The translations under genes were made by a program, and so were the position numbers. DNA of 64,000 nt from Sophora flavescens (Eukaryota > Streptophyta > Magnoliopsida > Fabales > Fabaceae). The DNA lies in contig JAUPTC010000270.1 of assembly GCA_030762895.1 (NCBI GenBank), forward strand, positions 1-64,000, read 5' to 3'. The notes beneath the pieces are model-generated. The model saw nothing but the letters and a program-made list of their open reading frames with translations. It did not search any database and was not told where the DNA came from. Shown piece by piece: positions 13,267-26,396 of the stretch; the first letter of the stretch is position 1; the number at the start of each line of letters is the position of its first letter.

Positions 13267-13762
13267 GTTATTTTTAGGTCAAAATTTCGGTTTGGTCCAA
13301 ATTAGGGTTTTGGTTCAAATTTAGGGTTTAGGATCAAAATTAGGTTTAGGTTTAGAATTAGGGTTTAGGTTTGAATTAGCTGGTGGGTCTAAAATTGGGT
13401 TTTGGGTCAAAATTAGGTTTTGGGCAATAATTGGGTTTAGGGGTGAAAATTGCGGTTTAGGGTTGAATTAGGTGTTAGGTCTAAATTACGGTGTTGCGGT
13501 CAATTAGGGTTTTAGGTCAAAAATAGGCTTAGAATGGTTTGCATTAAATTTAAGGTTTAGGGTCAAACATAGGTTGTTAGTTCTGGGGTCAAACTAAGGT
13601 TCGGGTTTGAAATAGGTTTCGGGTCCAAATCATGGTTCGGGTCAAATTTATGGTTTCGGGTCAACATTTGGGTTCTGGGAGTAAAAAATAGGTTCTGGAC
13701 AAAAAATAAGTTCGAATTAGGGTTTTGACTTTGAATTAGGGTTTAAGTCAAATCTAGGCTTT
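13267..13762 (+). repeat. Short HOR (~496 bp), right landmark degenerate
   Basis: The left landmark is clear at 13267. The right one is degenerate (TTTATTAGTC near 13760). The internal order again goes from the GGTGGGTCTAAAATT unit to TTTTGGGTCAAAATTA and TTTTGGGCAATAATT near 13380-13435, the unit 8-to-39/40 junction. Confidence 0.65.
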
Positions 13763-14765
13763 ATTAGTCTAAATGAGTTTTGGGTCCAAATTAGGGTTTT
13801 GGTTCAAATTTAGGTTTAGGATTCAAAATTAGGGGTTTAGGATCAAAATTAGTGGTTTAGGCTTGAATCTAGGGTGGGGATCCAAATCTGGGCTAGGCCT
13901 AATTATGGTTGGGGGTTTGAATTAGGTGTTTGGGTCAAAATTACGGTTTTGGTCCAAAAATTTGGGTTAGAATTAGGGTTTTGAGTTAAAAATTAGTGGT
14001 TTAGGGTTCAAAAATTAGGTTTTGGGGTCAAATTTAGGTCTGCAAAAATAGGTTTTAATTAGGTTTATAGTTGGGTTTGGGGTTAAAAATTTCCGTTTGG
14101 GTCCAAATTAGGTTTGGGTCAAAAATTAAGTTTAGGTTTGAATTTGGTTTTGAGTAAAAATATGGTTTTGTCAAAAATAGGGCAAGTTGGTTTAGGTTTT
14201 GAATTAGGGTTTTAGTAAAAATAGGTTTATGGGTGAACGTAGGTTTTGGGTCAAAATTCGGGTTTTGAGTAAATTAGGGCTTTGGGTCAAAATTAGGGTT
14301 TGGGTCCAAATTAGGTTTTGGTTCAAATTTAGGGTTAGGATCAAAATTAGGTTTAGGTTTCAATTGCCGGCTTTAATTAGGGTTTTGAATCAAAATTAGG
14401 GTTTTGGGTCAAAAATTGTGGTTTTAGCTATAATTTGGGTTTGGGTGAAAATTAGGTTTTGTTTCAAACTAGGTGTTTGGGTCTAAATTATTAGGTTGGG
14501 GTCGAATTAGGGTTTCTGGGTCAAAAATAGGCTATAATGTTAGCAGTGAAAATCGAGTTTTGGTCAAACATAGGGTTTTGGGTCAAAATTTAAGTTTAGG
14601 TTTGAATTTAGGTTTTGGGTCCAAATCATGGTTCTTGGGTCAAATTTAAGGTTTGAGTAAACATTTGGGTTTTGGGTCTGGGTTAAAATTAGGTACTGGC
14701 TAAAAAGGTTTTGGTTAATTAGGGTTTTGGTTTAAATTAGGTTTTGGGTAAATTAGGGTTTTTGG

Positions 14766-15256
14766 GTTATTTAGGTCAAAATTTAGGGTTTGGGTCCAAA
14801 TTAGGTTTTGGTTCAAATTTAGGTTTAGATCAAAATTAGGTTTAGCAAATTAGGTTTAGGTTTCAATTAGGTTTTCAAAAATTAGGGTTTTGGGTTAAAA
14901 TTATGGTTTTGGTTATAATTTGGGTTTAGGGGTGAATTAGGGTTTAGGGTTTGAATTAGGTGTTTGGGTCAAAATAGGTTTTGGGTAAAATTAGGTTTTG
15001 AGTAAAAATTAAGGCTTAGAATTAGGTTTTGATTAAAATTAGGTTTTAAGGTCAAACATTTGGTTTTGGGTCAAATTACAGTGCTTAGGTTTAGGGTTTG
15101 AATTAGGTTTTGGGTCAAAATATAGGTTTGGGTCAAATTTAGGGTTGGGTCAACATTGTTTTGGTTTTGGGGTCAAAAATAAGGTTTTGGTAAAAATAGG
15201 GTTTGAATTAGGGTTTTGGATTCAAATTTGGGTTGGGGTCAAATTAGGTCTTTCGG
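14766..15256 (+). repeat. Short HOR (~491 bp), rightmost seen
   Basis: Landmarks lie 491 bp apart. Near 14871-14925 the unit series jumps to TTTTGGGTTAAAATTA then TTTTGGTTATAATTT. I found no complete short HOR to the right of this copy, so this class seems confined to the first ~15.3 kb. Confidence 0.68.
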
Positions 15257-15259
15257 TTA

Positions 15260-18200
15260 TTTGGTCAAATTTAGGTTTGGGTCAAAATTAGGTTTTGGTT
15301 CAAAATTAGAGGTTTAGGATCAAAATTAGGTTTTAGCATCAAAAAATTAGGTTTAGGGTTTGAATATTGGGTTGGTTAAAAATAGGTTTTAAATTAGGTT
15401 TTGGGTCAAAATTATGGTGGTTTTTGGTCTAAATTACGGTTTTGGGTCAAAAATAGGGTTAGAATTAGGTTTTGGCCTAAATGAGGTTTGAATTAGGTTT
15501 TGGGTCAAATTTAGGGTTTGGGGTAAAAATAGGGTTTGGGCAAAATTAGTTGATTAGAATTAGGGTTTGGTCAAAATTGGGTTTTAGGTCAAATTAGGGT
15601 TTGAGTCAAAATTAGGGTTTGGTAGAATTAAGGTTTCAGGTCAAAATTAGGTTTAGAATAAGGATTAGGGTAAAATTTGGTTTTGGTAAATTAGGGTTTT
15701 GGGTCAAAATTAGGGTTTATGGGTTTGAATTAGGTTGTGTCAAAATTAGGTTTTGTTGGGTCAAATTAGGTTTTGGTCCAAATTAGGGTTTTGGTTCAAA
15801 ATTAGGGTTTAGGATCAAAATTAGGGTTTAGGCTTAAAATTAGTTGTGGGTCCAAATTAGAGTTTTGAATCAAAAATTAGGTTTTAGGTCAAAATTAGGG
15901 TTTTGAGTTATAATTTCGGTTTGGGGTCAAAATTAGGGTTTGGGTTAAATTAGGGTTTGGGTCAAAATTAGGTCTTGGGTTGAAAATTAGGTTTTGGGTC
16001 AAATATTAGGTTTTGGGTCAAAAATTTGGGTTTTGGTTCAAAATTAGGGTTAGGGTCAAAATTAGGTTTTGGGTCAAAATTAGGGTTTTGAGTCAAAATT
16101 ATGGTTTCGGGTCAAATTTAGGGTTTTGGATCAACATTTAGGTTTTGGGTTAAAATTAGGGTTTTGGGTTAAAATTAGGGTTTAGGTTAGAATTAGGGTT
16201 TAGTTCAAATTTAGGGTTTGGGTCAAAATTAGGTTTTTGGGGTCAAAATTTGGGTCAAAATTAGGTTTTGGTTCAAATTTAGGTTTAAGATCAAAATTAG
16301 TGGTTTAGATCAAAATTAGGGTTTAGGTTTGAATTAGGTTTTGGGTCAAAATTAGGGTTTTGGGCAAAATTTTGGTTTAGGTCAAAATTAGGTTTTGGGT
16401 CTAAAATTGGTTTGGGGTTTAGGGTTTGGAAATTAGGTTTAGGTTCAAAAATTAGGTTTTGGGTAAAAATTAGGGTCTGGGTCAAATTTAGGGTTTTGGG
16501 TCAAAAATAGGGTTGAATTAGGGTTTTGATCAAATTTAGGGGTTTAGATCAAAATTAGTTTGGGTAAATTAGGTTTAGGTGAAAATTAGGTTTAGGTTTG
16601 AATTTTGGTTTTGAGTAAAAATAGGGTTTTGGGTCAAATTAGTTTGGCTAAAAATTAGGGTTTAGGCTTTGAATTAGGGTTTTGAGATAAAATTATGTTT
16701 ATGGTGAATAGGGTTTGGGTCAAATTAGGTTTGTCAAATAATAGGTCAAAATTTAGGTTTTGGGTCCAAATTAGGTTTTGGTTCAAATTTAGGTTTAGGA
16801 TCAAAATTAGGTTTGGATCAAAATTAGGTTTTGGGTCTAAATTAGGGTGGGTCAAAATTAGGTTTTGGATCAAAATTAGGGTTTTGGGTTATAAATTAGG
16901 GTTTGGGTGAAAATTATGGTTTTGGGTTTGAATTAGGTTTTGGGTCAAAAATTAGGTTTAGGTTCAGAATTAGGGTTTGGGTCAAAAATATGGTTAGAAT
17001 TGGGTTTTGCATTAAAATTTGGGTTTAGGGTCAAACATAGGTTTGGGGTCAAAATTAGGTTTAGGGTTTGAATTAGGGTTTGGGTCCAAAACATGGTTCG
17101 GGGTCAAATTTGGGTTTTAGGGTCAACATTTGGGTTTTAGGTTTGGGGTCAAAAATAGGGTTCTTGTGTAAAATTATAGGTAAAATTAGGTTTTGGATTA
17201 AAATAGGGTTCTAGGTCAAATTTAGGTTTGGGTTATTTTAGGTCAAAATTAGGTTTTGGGTCAAAATTAGGTTTTGGTTCAAATTAGGTTTAGGGTCATT
17301 TTAGGTCAAATTTCGGTTTAGGATCAAAATTAGGTTTGGGTTATGGTTGAATTAGGGTCATGGGTAACATTAGGTTTTGGGTTAATTGGGGTTTTGGGTT
17401 TGAATTAGGGTTGGATAAATTAGGGTGAAATAAAAATAGGGTTAGCATTAGGGTTTTTCGCTAAAATTAGGATTAGGGTCAAAAATAGGCTGGGTCAAAT
17501 TAGGTTTTGGGGTAAAATTTAGGGTCAAATTAGGTTTTGGATCAAATTAGGGTTTGGTTCAAAATTTACTTGGGTCCAAATTAGGTTTTGGGTCCAAAAT
17601 TAGGGTTTAGGTTGAATTTAGGCTTTGAGTAAAATTAGGTTTTTGGGTCAAAAATATTTTGGGTCAATTAGGGTTTAGGTTAGAATTAGGTTTTGATTAA
17701 AAATAGGGTTTATGGTTAAAATGAGGTTTTGGGTCAAATTAGGTTTTGAGTCAAAAATTAGGGTTTTGGGTCAAATTTAGGTTTTGGGTCAAATTAGGTT
17801 TTGGTTCAAATTTAGGTTAGGATCAAAATAGGGTTTTAGGACAATAAAGGTTGAATTAGGGTTTGGGTCAAAATTAGGGTTAGAATTAGGTTTTGGGTTA
17901 AAATTTGGGTTCCGGGTCAAAATTAGGGTTTAATTTAGGTGTTTGGGTCAAATTTAGGGTTTTGGATTAAAATTTGGGTTTGGTATAGGTTTGAAAAATA
18001 GGTTAGAATTGGGTTTTGGGTTAAAATTTAGGTTTAGGTCAAATAGGTTCAAGGTCAAAATTAGGTTTAGGTTTGAATTAGGTTTTTGGTCAAAATTATG
18101 GTCTGGGTCAAATTTGGGTTTTGGGTCAAATTTGTTTTTGGGTTTATGGTTTGAATTAGGTTTTGGGTCAAATTAGGTTGGTTCAAATTAGGTTTTGGAT

Positions 18201-19206
18201 CAAAATATGGTTTTGGGTCAAAATTAGGTGGTAATTTAGGTTTTTTGGTTCAAAATTAGGTTTTGGTTAAAATTAGGGTTTTTGATCCAAATTAGGTTTT
18301 AGGTCAAAATTAGGGTTTTGGCTAATTAGGGTTTTGGGTCTAAATTAGTGTTTTGGTCAAATTAGGTTTTGGAATTAGTGTTGGTTCAAAATTAGGTTTT
18401 GGGTCCATTGGTTAATTAGGGTTTGGATCAAAATTAGGGTTTTGGGTCAAAATTAGGGTTCCGGGTCAAATTTAGGTTTGGGTCAACATTGGGGTTTAAG
18501 GTTTGAATTTGGTTTTGAGTTTAAAATAGGTTTTGGGTCAAAATTTCGGTTTTGTGTCCAAATTAGGGTTTTGGTCAAAATTTAGGTTTTGGGTTTAAAA
18601 TTTGGGTTTTGGGAAAAATAGGGTTTTGGGTAAAAAATAGGGTTTTGGGACAAAAAAGGGTGAATTAGGGTATTGGGTCAAAATTATTTATGGTTAGAAT
18701 TAGGTTTTGGGTCCAAATTAGTGGGTAAAATTAGGGTTCGGCAAATTTGGGTTGGGTCAAATTAGGTTTTGGTTCAAATTTAGGTGTGGAAAAATTTGGG
18801 TTTAGTTAAATTAGGTTTGTGGGACAAAATTAGGTTTTAAAATTAGGTTTTGGGTCAAAATTAGGGTTTAGGTTATAATTTGGTTCGAGGTCAAAATTAG
18901 GGTTTAGGGTTTGAATTAGGGTTTGGGTCAAAATTAGGTTTGGGTCAAAATTAGGGTTTGGGTCAAAAATAGGTTTAGGGAATTGGTTTGCATAAAATTT
19001 CGGTTTAGGATCAAATTAGGTTCGTGGGTCAAATTAGGTTTAGGGGAATTAGGGTTTTGGTTAAAATATGGTTTTCGGTCAATTGAGGGTAAATTTAGGT
19101 TTTGGTCAACATTAGGGTTTGGGGTCAAAAATAGGGTTCTTTCAAAAATTAGGGTTCAATTAGGGTTTTGGCATATAAATTTGGTTTTGGGTCAAATTAG
19201 GCTGGG
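15260..19206 (+). repeat. Near-monomeric stretch where HOR identity fades
   Basis: Most units converge on generic forms such as GGTTTTGGGTCAAAATTA, especially around 15,900-16,500 and 18,200-18,500, and many diagnostic HOR bases are missing. The HOR beat can still be guessed from unit 4/5-like series near 16263 and 18177 and from landmarks near 17232 and 19207, with spacings somewhat under 1 kb. This is either a monomeric or ancestral layer of the satellite, or a consensus that defaulted to the most common unit. No other sequence type is seen. Confidence 0.7.
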
Positions 19207-22200
19207 TTATTTTAGGTCAAAATTTGGTTTTGGGTCCAAATTGGTTTGGTTGAAATTTAGGTTTAGGATCAAAATTAGGTAGGTAAATTAGGTTTTGGGT
19301 TAAATTAGGGTTGTGGGTCAAAATTGGGTTTTGGGTCAAAATTATGGTTTTGGGTCAAAATTAGGGTTTGGGTCAAAATTGGGTTTGGATTAGGTCAGAA
19401 TTAGGGTTTTAAGTTAAAAATTAGGGTTTAGGGTCAAAAATAGGGTTTAGGTCAAATTTAGGGTTTTGGGTCAAAAATAGGGTTCAATTGGGTTTTGGTT
19501 AGAATTAGGGTTTTGGGTCAAAATTTGGAGTTTGGGTCAAATTAGGGTTTTGGGTCAAAATTAGGTTTAGGGTTTGAATTTGGGTTTTGGGTAAAAATAG
19601 GGTTCTGGGTCAAATATAGGGTACAATTAGGGTTTAGGTTTGAATTAGGGTTTTGGTTAAATTTAGGTTTTGGAAATTATTTTGGGTCAAAATTAGGGTT
19701 TTGAGTAAAATTAGGTTTTTGGTCAAAGTTAGGTTGGTCAAATTTAGGGTTTTAGTTCAAAATTAGGGTTTAGGATCAAAATTAGGTTTAGGCTTTGAAT
19801 TAGGTTAGGTCTAAATTGGGTTTGGGGTCAAAATTAGGTTTTGGGTCAAATTAGGGTTTTGGGTTAAATTGGGTTTGGGGTGAAAATTAGGTTTTGGGTT
19901 TGAATTAGGTTTTGGGTCTAAATTAGGTTTGGCTTAGAATTAGGGTTTTGGGTCAAAATTAGGTTTATGGGTTTATAATTTGGGTTTTGGGTCAAATAGG
20001 GTTTGGGTCAAAATTAGGTTTAGGGTTTGAATTAGGTTTTGGGTCCAAATCATGGTTTTGGGTCAAATTTAGGGTTTGGGTCAAATTTGGGTTTTGGGTT
20101 TGGGTCAAATTTAGGGTTTTGGTCAAATGGGATTAGGTTTTGGTTAAATTAGGGTTTGGGTCAAATTAGGTTTAGGTATTTTAGGTCAAAATTTGGTTTG
20201 GGTCAATTAGGGTTTTGGTTCAAATTTAGGGTTTAGGATCAAAATTAGGGTTTAGCATCAAAATTAGGGTTTAGGCTTTGAATTAGGTTTTGGGTCTAAA
20301 ATTAGGTTTTGGGTAAATTAGGGTTTGGGTCAGAATTAGGTGTTTGGGTCAAAATTCGGTTCAAATTGGGTTGGGTTAAAATTAGGGTTTTGGGTCAAAA
20401 ATTGGGTTTAGGGTCAAAAATAGGGTTTTGAGGTCAAATTTAGGGTTTGGGGTAAAAATAGGGTTCAATTAGGGTTTTGATCGTAATTAGGGTTTTGGGT
20501 CAAATTTCCGTTTTGGGTCCAAATTAGGGTTTTAGTCAAAATTAGGGTTTAGGGTTTGAATTTGGGTTTGAGTAAAAAATAGGGTTTTCGGACAAAAATA
20601 GGTAAGAATTAGGGTTTAGGCTTTGAATTAGGGTTTGGGTTAAAGATAGGGTTTATGGTTTGAATGAGGGTTTTGGGTCAAAATTAGGGTTTTTGAGTCA
20701 AAATTAGGGTTCGGGTCAAATTTAGGGTTTTGGGTCAAATTAGGGTTTTGGTTCAAATTTAGGGTGTAGGGTCAAAATTAGGGTTTAGGCTTTAAATTCG
20801 TTGTAGGTCTAAATTAGGGTTTTGAATCAAAATTAGGGTTTTGGGTCAAAATTAGGGGTTTTGGGTTATAATTTGGGTTTGGGGTGAAAATTAGGGTTTA
20901 GGGTCAAAAATTAGGTGTTTGGGTCTAAATTAGGTTTGGGGTTAAATTAGGTTTGGGTCAAAAATAGGTTAAATTGGGTTTGCATTAAAATTTGGGTTTA
21001 GGGTCAAACATAGGGTTTCGGGTCAAAATTAGGTTTATGGTTTAAATTAGGTTTTGGGTTAAAATCATGGTTGGGTCAAATTTAGGGTCTGGGTCAACAT
21101 TTGGGTTTTGGGTTTGGGGTCAAAAATAGGGTTTTGGTTTAGTGGTCAAAATTAGGGTTTTGGTTTAAATTAGGGTTTTGGGTCAAATTAGGTTTGGTTA
21201 TTTTAGGTCAAAATTAGGCTTTGGGTCCAAATTGGGTTTTGGTTCAAATTTGGGTTTAGGATCAAAATTAGGGTTTAGGATCAAAATTAGGGTTTAGGCT
21301 TTAAATTAGGGTTGTGGGTCTAAATTAGGGTTTTGGGTCGAATTATGGTTTTGGGTTTAGAATTAGGTTTGGGTCTAAATTGGTTTTGGGTCAAAATTAG
21401 GGTTTTGGGTTAAATTAGGTTTTTGGTCAAAATTAGGTTTAGGGTCAAAATTAGGGTTTCTTGGGTCAAATTTAGGGTTTGGGTAAAAATAGGGTTGTAA
21501 ATTAGGGTTTGGGTCAAAATTAGGGTTTTGGGTCAAAATTAGGTTCTGGGTCAAATTTAGGGTTTTGGGGTCAACATTAGGGTTTAGGGTTTGAATTTGG
21601 GTTTTGAGTTAAAAATAGGGTTTTGGGTCAAAAATAGGGTAGTCAAATTAGGGTTTGGGTAAAAATTTAGGGTTTTGAGTTAAAAATTGGGTTTATGGTT
21701 TAAATTAAGGTTTTGGGTCAAAAAAGGGTTTTGAGTCAAAATTAGGGTTTGAGGTAAATTTGGGTTTTGGGTCCAAATTAGGTTTGGGTTTTGTTCAAAT
21801 TTAGGGTGTAGGATCAAAATTAGGGTTTAGGGTTTGAATTAGGTTTTGGGTCAAAATTAGGGTTTGAGTCAAAATTAGGGTTTTGGGTCAAAATTAGGTT
21901 TCTAGGTTATAATTTGGGTTTGGGGTGAAAATTAGGGTTTGGGTTTGAATTAGGTGTTTGGGTCTAAATTACGGTTTTGGGTTTGAATAAGGGTTTTGGG
22001 TCAAAATTAGGCTTTTGGGTTTTGCATTAAAATTTGGGTTTTGGGTCAAATTGGGTTGGGTCAAAAAAGGGTTTAGGGTTTGAATTAGGGTTTTGGGTCC
22101 AAATCATGGTCCGGGTCAAATTTAGGTTTTGGGTCAAAATTTGGGTTTTGGGTTTGGGGTAAAATTAGGGTTCTTGGAAAAAATAGGGTCAGAATTAGGG

Positions 22201-25200
22201 TTTTGGGTTTAAATTAGGGTTTTGGGTCAAATTAGGTCTTTGGGTTTTTAGGCAATTTAGGGGTCCAAATTAGGGTTTTGGTTAAAATTTAGGGTTTAGG
22301 ATCAAAATTAGGGTTTAGGGTCAAAATTGGTTTTGGCTTTGAATTAGGTTTGGGTCTAAATTAGGTTTTGGGTAAAATTATGGTTTTGGGTTAAAATTAG
22401 GTGTTTGGGTCAAAATTGGGTTTTGGGTCAAAATTAGGGTTAGAATTAGGGTTTTTGAGTTAAAATTAGGTTTGGGTCAAAAATAGGGTTTGGTCAAATT
22501 TAGGGTTTGGGGTAAAAATAGGGTTCGAATTAGGGTTTGGATCAAATTAGGGTTTTGGGTCAAAATTTCCGTTTTGGGTCCAAATTAGGGTTTTGGGTCA
22601 AAATTAGGGTTTAGGGTTTAAATTTGGGTTTGAGTAAAAATAGGGTTTTAGGGTCAAAAATTAGGGTAGAATTAGGGTTTAGGCTTTGAATTAGGGTTTG
22701 AGTTAAAAATAGGTTTATGGTTTGAATGAGGGTTTTGGGTCAAAATTAGGGGTTTTGAGTCAAAATTAGGGTTGGGTCAAATTTAGGGTTTTGGGTCCAA
22801 ATTAGGGTTTTGGTTCAAATTAGGGTTTAGGATCAAAATTAGGGTTTAGGCTTTGAATTAGCGTTGTGGGTCAAATTAGGGGTTTTGAATCAAAATTAGG
22901 TTTTGGGTCAAAATTAGGGTTTTGGGTTATAATTTGGGTTTTGGGGTGAAAATTAGGGTTTAGGGTTAAAATTAGGTGTTTGGGTCTAAATTACGTTTTG
23001 GGTCGAATTAGGTTTGGGTCAAAAATAGGCTTAGATTGGGTTTTGCATTAAAATTTGGGTTTAGGGTCAAACATAGGGTTAGGGTCAAATTACGGTTTAG
23101 GGGTTTAAATTAGGTTTTGGGTCCAAATCATGGTTTGGGTCAAATTTAGGGGGGTCAACATTTGGGTTTTGGGTTTGGGGTCAAAAATAGGGTTCTGGGT
23201 AAAAATAGGGTTGAATTAGGGTTTTGGATTTAAATTAGGGTTTTTGGGTCAAATTAGGTCTTGGGTTATTTTAGGTCAAAATTTCGGTTTTGGGTCCAAA
23301 TTAGGTTTTGGTTCAAATTTAGGGTTTAGGATCAAAATTAGGGTTTAGCATCAAAATTAGGGTTTAGGCTTTGAATTAGGGTTGTGGGTCTAAATTAGGG
23401 TTTTGGGTCAAATTATGGTTTTGGGTTTGAATTAGGTGTTTGGGTCTAAATTCGGTTTTGGGTCCAAAATAGGGTTAGAATTAGGTTTTGGGCTAAAATT
23501 AGGTTTAGGGTCAAAATTAGGGTTAAGGTCAAATTTAGGGTTTGGGTTAAAAATAGGGTTGGTTAATTAGGGGTTTGGTCAATTAGGGTTTTGGGTCAAA
23601 ATTTCCGTTTTGGGTCCAAATTAGGGTTTTGGTTCAAAATTAGGTTTAGGGTTCAAAATTTGGGTTTTGGTAAAAATTAGGGTTTGGTTTGAATAAAATA
23701 GGGTAAAATTAGGGTTTAGGCTTTAAATTAGGGTTTTGAGTTAAAAATAGGGTTTATGGTTTAAATGAGGGTTTTGGGTCAATGGTTTTGGGTCAAAATT
23801 AGGTTAGGTTGGGTCAAATTTAGGTTTTGGGTCCAAATTAGGGTTTTGGTTCAAATTTAGGGTGTAGGATCAAAATTAGGGTTTAGGCTTTGAATTAGGT
23901 TGTGGGTCTAAATTAGGGTTTTGAATCAAAATTAGGGTTTTGGGTCAAAATTAGGGTTTTGGGTTATAATTTGGGTTTGGGGTGAAAATTAGGGTTTAGG
24001 GTTTAAATTAGGTGTTTGGGTCTAAATTACGGTTTTGGGGTAATTAGGGTTTTGGGTCAAAAATAGGCTTAGAATTAGGTTTTGCGTTAAAATTTGGGTT
24101 TAGGGTCAAATTAGGGTTTTGGGTCAAAATTACGGTTTAGGTTTGAATTAGGGTTTTGGGTCCAAATCATGGTTTGGGTCAAATTTAGGGTTTTGGGTCA
24201 ACATTTGGGTTTTGGGTTTGGGGTCAAAAATAGGGTTCTTGGTAAAAATAGGGTTCGAATTAGGGTTTTGGATTTAAATTAGGTTTTGGGTCAAATTAGG
24301 TCTTTGGGTTATTTTAGGTCAAAATTTTGGTTTGGGTCCAAATTAGGGTTTTGGTTCAAATTTAGGGTTTAGGATCAAAATTAGGGTTTAGGGTCAAAAT
24401 TAGGGTTTAGGCTTTGAATTAGGGTTTTGGGTCTAAATTAGGGTTTTGGGTCAGAATTATGGTTTTGGGTTTGAATTAGGTGTTTGGGTCTAAATTACGG
24501 TTTTGGGCCAAAAATAGGGTTAGAATTAGGTTTTAGGGTCAAAATAAGGGATTTGGGTCAAAAATAGGGTTAGGTCAAATTTAGGGTTTGGGGTAAAAAT
24601 AGGTTCGAATTAGGGTTTTGGATCAAATTAGGGTTTTGGGTCAAAATTTCCGTTTGGGTCCAAATTAGGTTTTGGGTCAAAATTAGGGTTTAGGGTTTGA
24701 ATTTGGGTTTTGAGTAAAAATAGGGTTTTAGACAAAAATAGGGTAACAATTAGGGTTTAGGCTTTAAATTAGGGTTTTGAGTTAAAAATAGGGTTTATGG
24801 TTTGAATGAGGGTTTTGGGTCAAAATTAGGGTTTTGAGTCAAAATTAGGGTTCGGGTCAAATTTAGGGTTTTGGGTCCAAATTAGGGTTTTGGTTCAAAT
24901 TTAGGGTGTAGGATCAAAATTAGGGTTTAGGCTTTGAATTAGCGTTGTGGGTCTAAATTAGGTTTTGAATCAAAATTAGGGTTTTGGGTCAAAATTAGGG
25001 TTTTGGGGTTATAATTTGGGTTTGGGGTGAAAATTAGGGTTTAGGGTTTGAATTAGGTGTTTGGGTCTAAATTACGGTTTTGGGTCAGAATTAGGGTTTT
25101 GGGTCAAAAATAGGCTTAGGGTGGGTTTTGCATTAAAATTTGGGTTTAGGGTCAAACATAGGGTTCTAGGTCAAAATTACGGTTTAGGGTTTGAATTAGG

Positions 25201-26396
25201 GTTTTGGGTCCAAATCATGGTTGGGGTCAAATTTAGGGTTCGGGTCAACATTTGGGTTTTGGGTTTGGGGTCAAAAATAGGGTTCTTGGTAAAAATAGGG
25301 TTCAATTAGGGTTTTGGATTTAAATTAGGGTTTTGGGTCATATTAGGTCTTTGGGTTATTTTAGGTCAAAATTTCGGTTTTGGGTCCAAATTAGGGTTTT
25401 GGTTCAAATTTAGGGTTTAGGATCTAAATTATTGTTTAGGCTTGGAATTAGGGTTGTGGGTCTAAATTAGGGTTTTGGTTGAATTATGGTTTTGGGTTTG
25501 AATTAGGTGTTTGGGTCTAAATTAAGGTATGTGGCCAAAAATAGGGTTAGAATTAGGTTTTTTAGCTAAAATTATGTTTAATTTTCAAAAATAGTGATCT
25601 GGGTCAAATTTATGTTTTGGGGTAAAAATAGGGTTGAATTAGGGTTTTGATCGAACTAGGGTTTTGGGTCAAAATTTCCGTTTTGGGTCCAATTTAGGGT
25701 TTTTTGTAAAAATTAGTGTTTAGGGTTTGAATTTGGGTTTTTAGTAAAAAAATAGTGATGTCAGACAAAAATAGGGTTAGAATTAGGGTTTAGGCTTTGA
25801 ATTAGGTTTTTGAGTTAAAAATAGGGTTTATGGTTTGAATGAGGGTTTTGGGTCAAAATTCGGGTTTTGAGTCAAAATTAGGGTTCTGGGTCAAATTTAC
25901 GGTTTTGGGTCCAAATTAGGGTTTTGGTTCAAATTTAGGGTGTAGGATCAAAATTAGGGTTTAGGCTTTGAATTAGCGTTGTGGGTCTAAATTAGGGTTT
26001 TGAATCAAAATTAGGGTTTTGGGTCAAAATTAGGGTTTTGGGTTATAATTTGGGTTTGGGGTGAAAATTAGGGTTTAGGGTTTGAATTAGGTGTTTGGGT
26101 CTAAATTACGGTTTTGGGTCAGAATTAGGGTTTTGGGTCAAAAATAGGCTTAGAATTGGGTTTTGCATTAAAATTTGGGTTTAGGGTCAAACATAGGGTT
26201 CTGGGTCAAAATTACGGTTTAGGGTTTGAATTAGGGTTTTGGGTCCAAATCATGGTTCTGGGTCAAATTTAGGGTTCTGGGTCAAATTTATGGTTCTGGG
26301 TCAACATTTGGGTTTGGGGTCAAAAATAGGGTTCTTGGTAAAAAATAGGGTTCGAATTAGGGTTTTGGATTTAAATTAGGGTTTTGGGTCAAATTA
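19207..26396 (+). repeat. Transitional segment, HOR register restored
   Basis: Long HORs return with landmarks near 20176, 21197, 22244, 23265, 24309, 25355 and 26406, about 970-1,051 bp apart. Accuracy of the unit series rises steadily from left to right. No ~0.5-kb short HOR was found here. A strongly divergent patch occurs at 25530-25760. There are no genes. Confidence 0.83.
25530..25760 (+). repeat. Divergent patch inside the HOR
   Basis: Units 12-24 carry many unusual bases (AAGGTATGTGGCC, TTTTTTAGCTAAAATTATG, AATAGTGATCTGGG, GTCAGACAAAAATAGGG) while both sides are near consensus. Unit order is kept, so this is clustered base change, not an insertion. It may be an older variant copy or a local consensus fault. 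Confidence 0.6.

Larger units (their letters stand above)
10951..15259 (+). repeat. Left segment 2: HORs with G-run shortening
   Basis: HOR landmarks remain (near 11234, 12270, 13267, a degenerate one near 13763, and 14766), so the register is kept. The dominant change now is loss of one G from GGG runs (TTAGGTTT for TTAGGGTTT) or insertion as in TTAGTGGTTT. The AGTGGGG signature of the first segment largely stops near 10.9 kb. Two ~0.5-kb short HORs lie in this segment. There are no genes. Confidence 0.8.

Noticed and set aside
17232..19207. Equal 1,975-bp spacing of landmarks 15257, 17232 and 19207 as a distinct ~2-kb repeat
   Set aside because: Faded unit 4/5-like series near 16263 and 18177 indicate two degraded ~1-kb HORs per interval; the exact equality looks coincidental.
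16297..19282. Cluster of frames on both strands in 16.3-19.3 kb
   Set aside because: They coincide with the stretch where units are shortened toward 18 bp, a multiple of three, which opens frames by chance. Frames on both strands overlap the same repeat.
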